Assembly (NCBI GenBank): GCA_947177345.1
Contig: CAMWUB010000082.1
Coordinates: 1-6,594, forward strand
Reading direction: 5' to 3'
Source: an uncultured Ruminococcus sp.
GTDB taxonomy: Bacteria > Bacillota > Clostridia > Oscillospirales > Ruminococcaceae
Length of the DNA: 6,594 bases
The notes under the pieces are model-generated. The model worked only from the letters and a program-made list of their open reading frames with translations. It searched no databases and was not told the DNA's origin. Positions 6,119 through 6,594 of the stretch are shown here, piece by piece. Positions within the stretch are counted from its first letter, which is position 1. Every line of letters begins with the position of its first letter. Both the position numbers and the translations under genes were made by a program.

Positions 6119-6529
6119 ATGTACGGATTAACACCATTTGGTCATACAAGCCTTTTCAACTTCTTCAATGACGACTTCTTCAACGATACTATGCAGACAA
6201 ATTCATGCAGAACCGATATAAGAGACACCGGCGACAAGTACGTCATGGAGGCTGAACTTGCCGGATTCAACAGGGAAGACATCAACATTGATATAAAAGA
6301 TTCCTATCTTGTAATTTCCGCTGAACACAAAAAAACTTCTGACGACAAAAACGATAACGGAAAATATATCCGCCGTGAACGTTCCTATAGTTCATATAAG
6401 CGAAGTTTTGATATTTCTGATGTAAACACCGATAACATCAATGCAGAATACAAAAACGGAATCCTTAAAATTGACCTTCCGAAAAAACAGCATCAAGAAC
6501 CCGTTTCCAGACGGCTTGAAATAAAATAA
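6119..6529 (+). CDS. Hsp20-family small heat shock protein
   Basis: This 136-residue protein is an ATP-independent holdase chaperone of the alpha-crystallin family, expected to form oligomers that bind unfolding proteins in the cytoplasm. A short N-terminal arm (1-30) contains two FFND units (15-18 and 20-23). The alpha-crystallin domain spans about 31-120: T-D-I-R-D-T-G-D-K-Y-V-M-E-A-E-L-A-G-F near the start, I-R-R-E-R-S-Y-S-S-Y-K-R-S-F at about 84-97, and the signature A-E-Y-K-N-G-I-L-K-I-D-L-P at 109-121. The tail R-R-L-E-I-K carries an L-x-I motif, the usual C-terminal anchor between subunits. GGAGGT at 6105-6110 fixes the start. The length is slightly below the common 140-150. It has its own promoter and terminator, so it is a single-gene unit unrelated to the purine genes. 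Confidence 0.94.
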   Translation: MYGLTPFGHTSLFNFFNDDFFNDTMQTNSCRTDIRDTGDKYVMEAELAGFNREDINIDIKDSYLVISAEHKKTSDDKNDNGKYIRRERSYSSYKRSFDISDVNTDNINAEYKNGILKIDLPKKQHQEPVSRRLEIK

Positions 6530-6547
6530 TTTAATTTTATTCCGGAT

Positions 6548-6580
6548 AAAAAAGAACTGTTTTTTTACAGTTCTTTTTTT
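6548..6580 (+). terminator. Intrinsic terminator of the small heat shock gene
   Basis: AAAAAAGAACTGT (6548-6560) pairs with ACAGTTCTTTTTT (6567-6579) around a loop of six Ts, and the T run extends to 6580. It begins 18 bases after the stop codon. The A-run before and T-run after the core stem mean it could also work on the minus strand for a gene beyond the right edge. Confidence 0.92.
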
Positions 6581-6594
6581 ACGCTGTCTTTTTT

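Overview
The window looks like chromosomal DNA of a low-GC Gram-positive anaerobe, most likely of the class Clostridia (a Ruminococcus-like lineage is my best guess). The reasons are AT-rich intergenic DNA, strong AGGAGG-type ribosome binding sites in front of most genes, compact genes all on the plus strand, and a purine gene set that uses a PurO-type IMP cyclohydrolase plus a stand-alone AICAR formyltransferase. The lineage is inferred from sequence style and recalled relatives; no search was possible.

Layout: (1) Positions 3-911 hold the end of an unrecognised gene and a small acidic protein with a C-D-W-x-x-E-H-G motif. The second gene appears to be cut short by a one-base frameshift near 831-837. 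(2) Positions 928-5376 hold three purine biosynthesis genes: purO (IMP cyclohydrolase), a stand-alone AICAR formyltransferase (purH C-terminal half), and purD (GAR synthetase). (3) Each purine gene is followed by a small membrane protein of unknown function: a zinc-ribbon protein at 1677-2192, a four-segment protein at 3537-4067 and a six-segment protein at 5376-6005. (4) A strong intrinsic terminator at 6013-6044 closes this block. (5) A separate single-gene unit follows, with its own likely promoter, an Hsp20-family small heat shock protein and its own terminator at 6548-6580.

How the genes work together: purD makes glycinamide ribonucleotide early in the pathway. The formyltransferase and PurO carry out the last two steps, AICAR to FAICAR to IMP. 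In most bacteria those last two steps are fused in one PurH protein; here they are two unlinked chains, and the formyltransferase reads more like the eukaryotic ATIC domain than like E. coli PurH. No gene for the intermediate purine steps lies in the window. The role of the interleaved membrane proteins is unknown.

Other signals are a complete absence of GATC in 6.6 kb, many copies of TCCGGA, and a long intergenic hairpin at 3430-3480 that has no plus-strand T-tract. I found no RNA genes, CRISPR array, insertion sequence or riboswitch. The only gene-free stretches are short (the longest about 116 bases).
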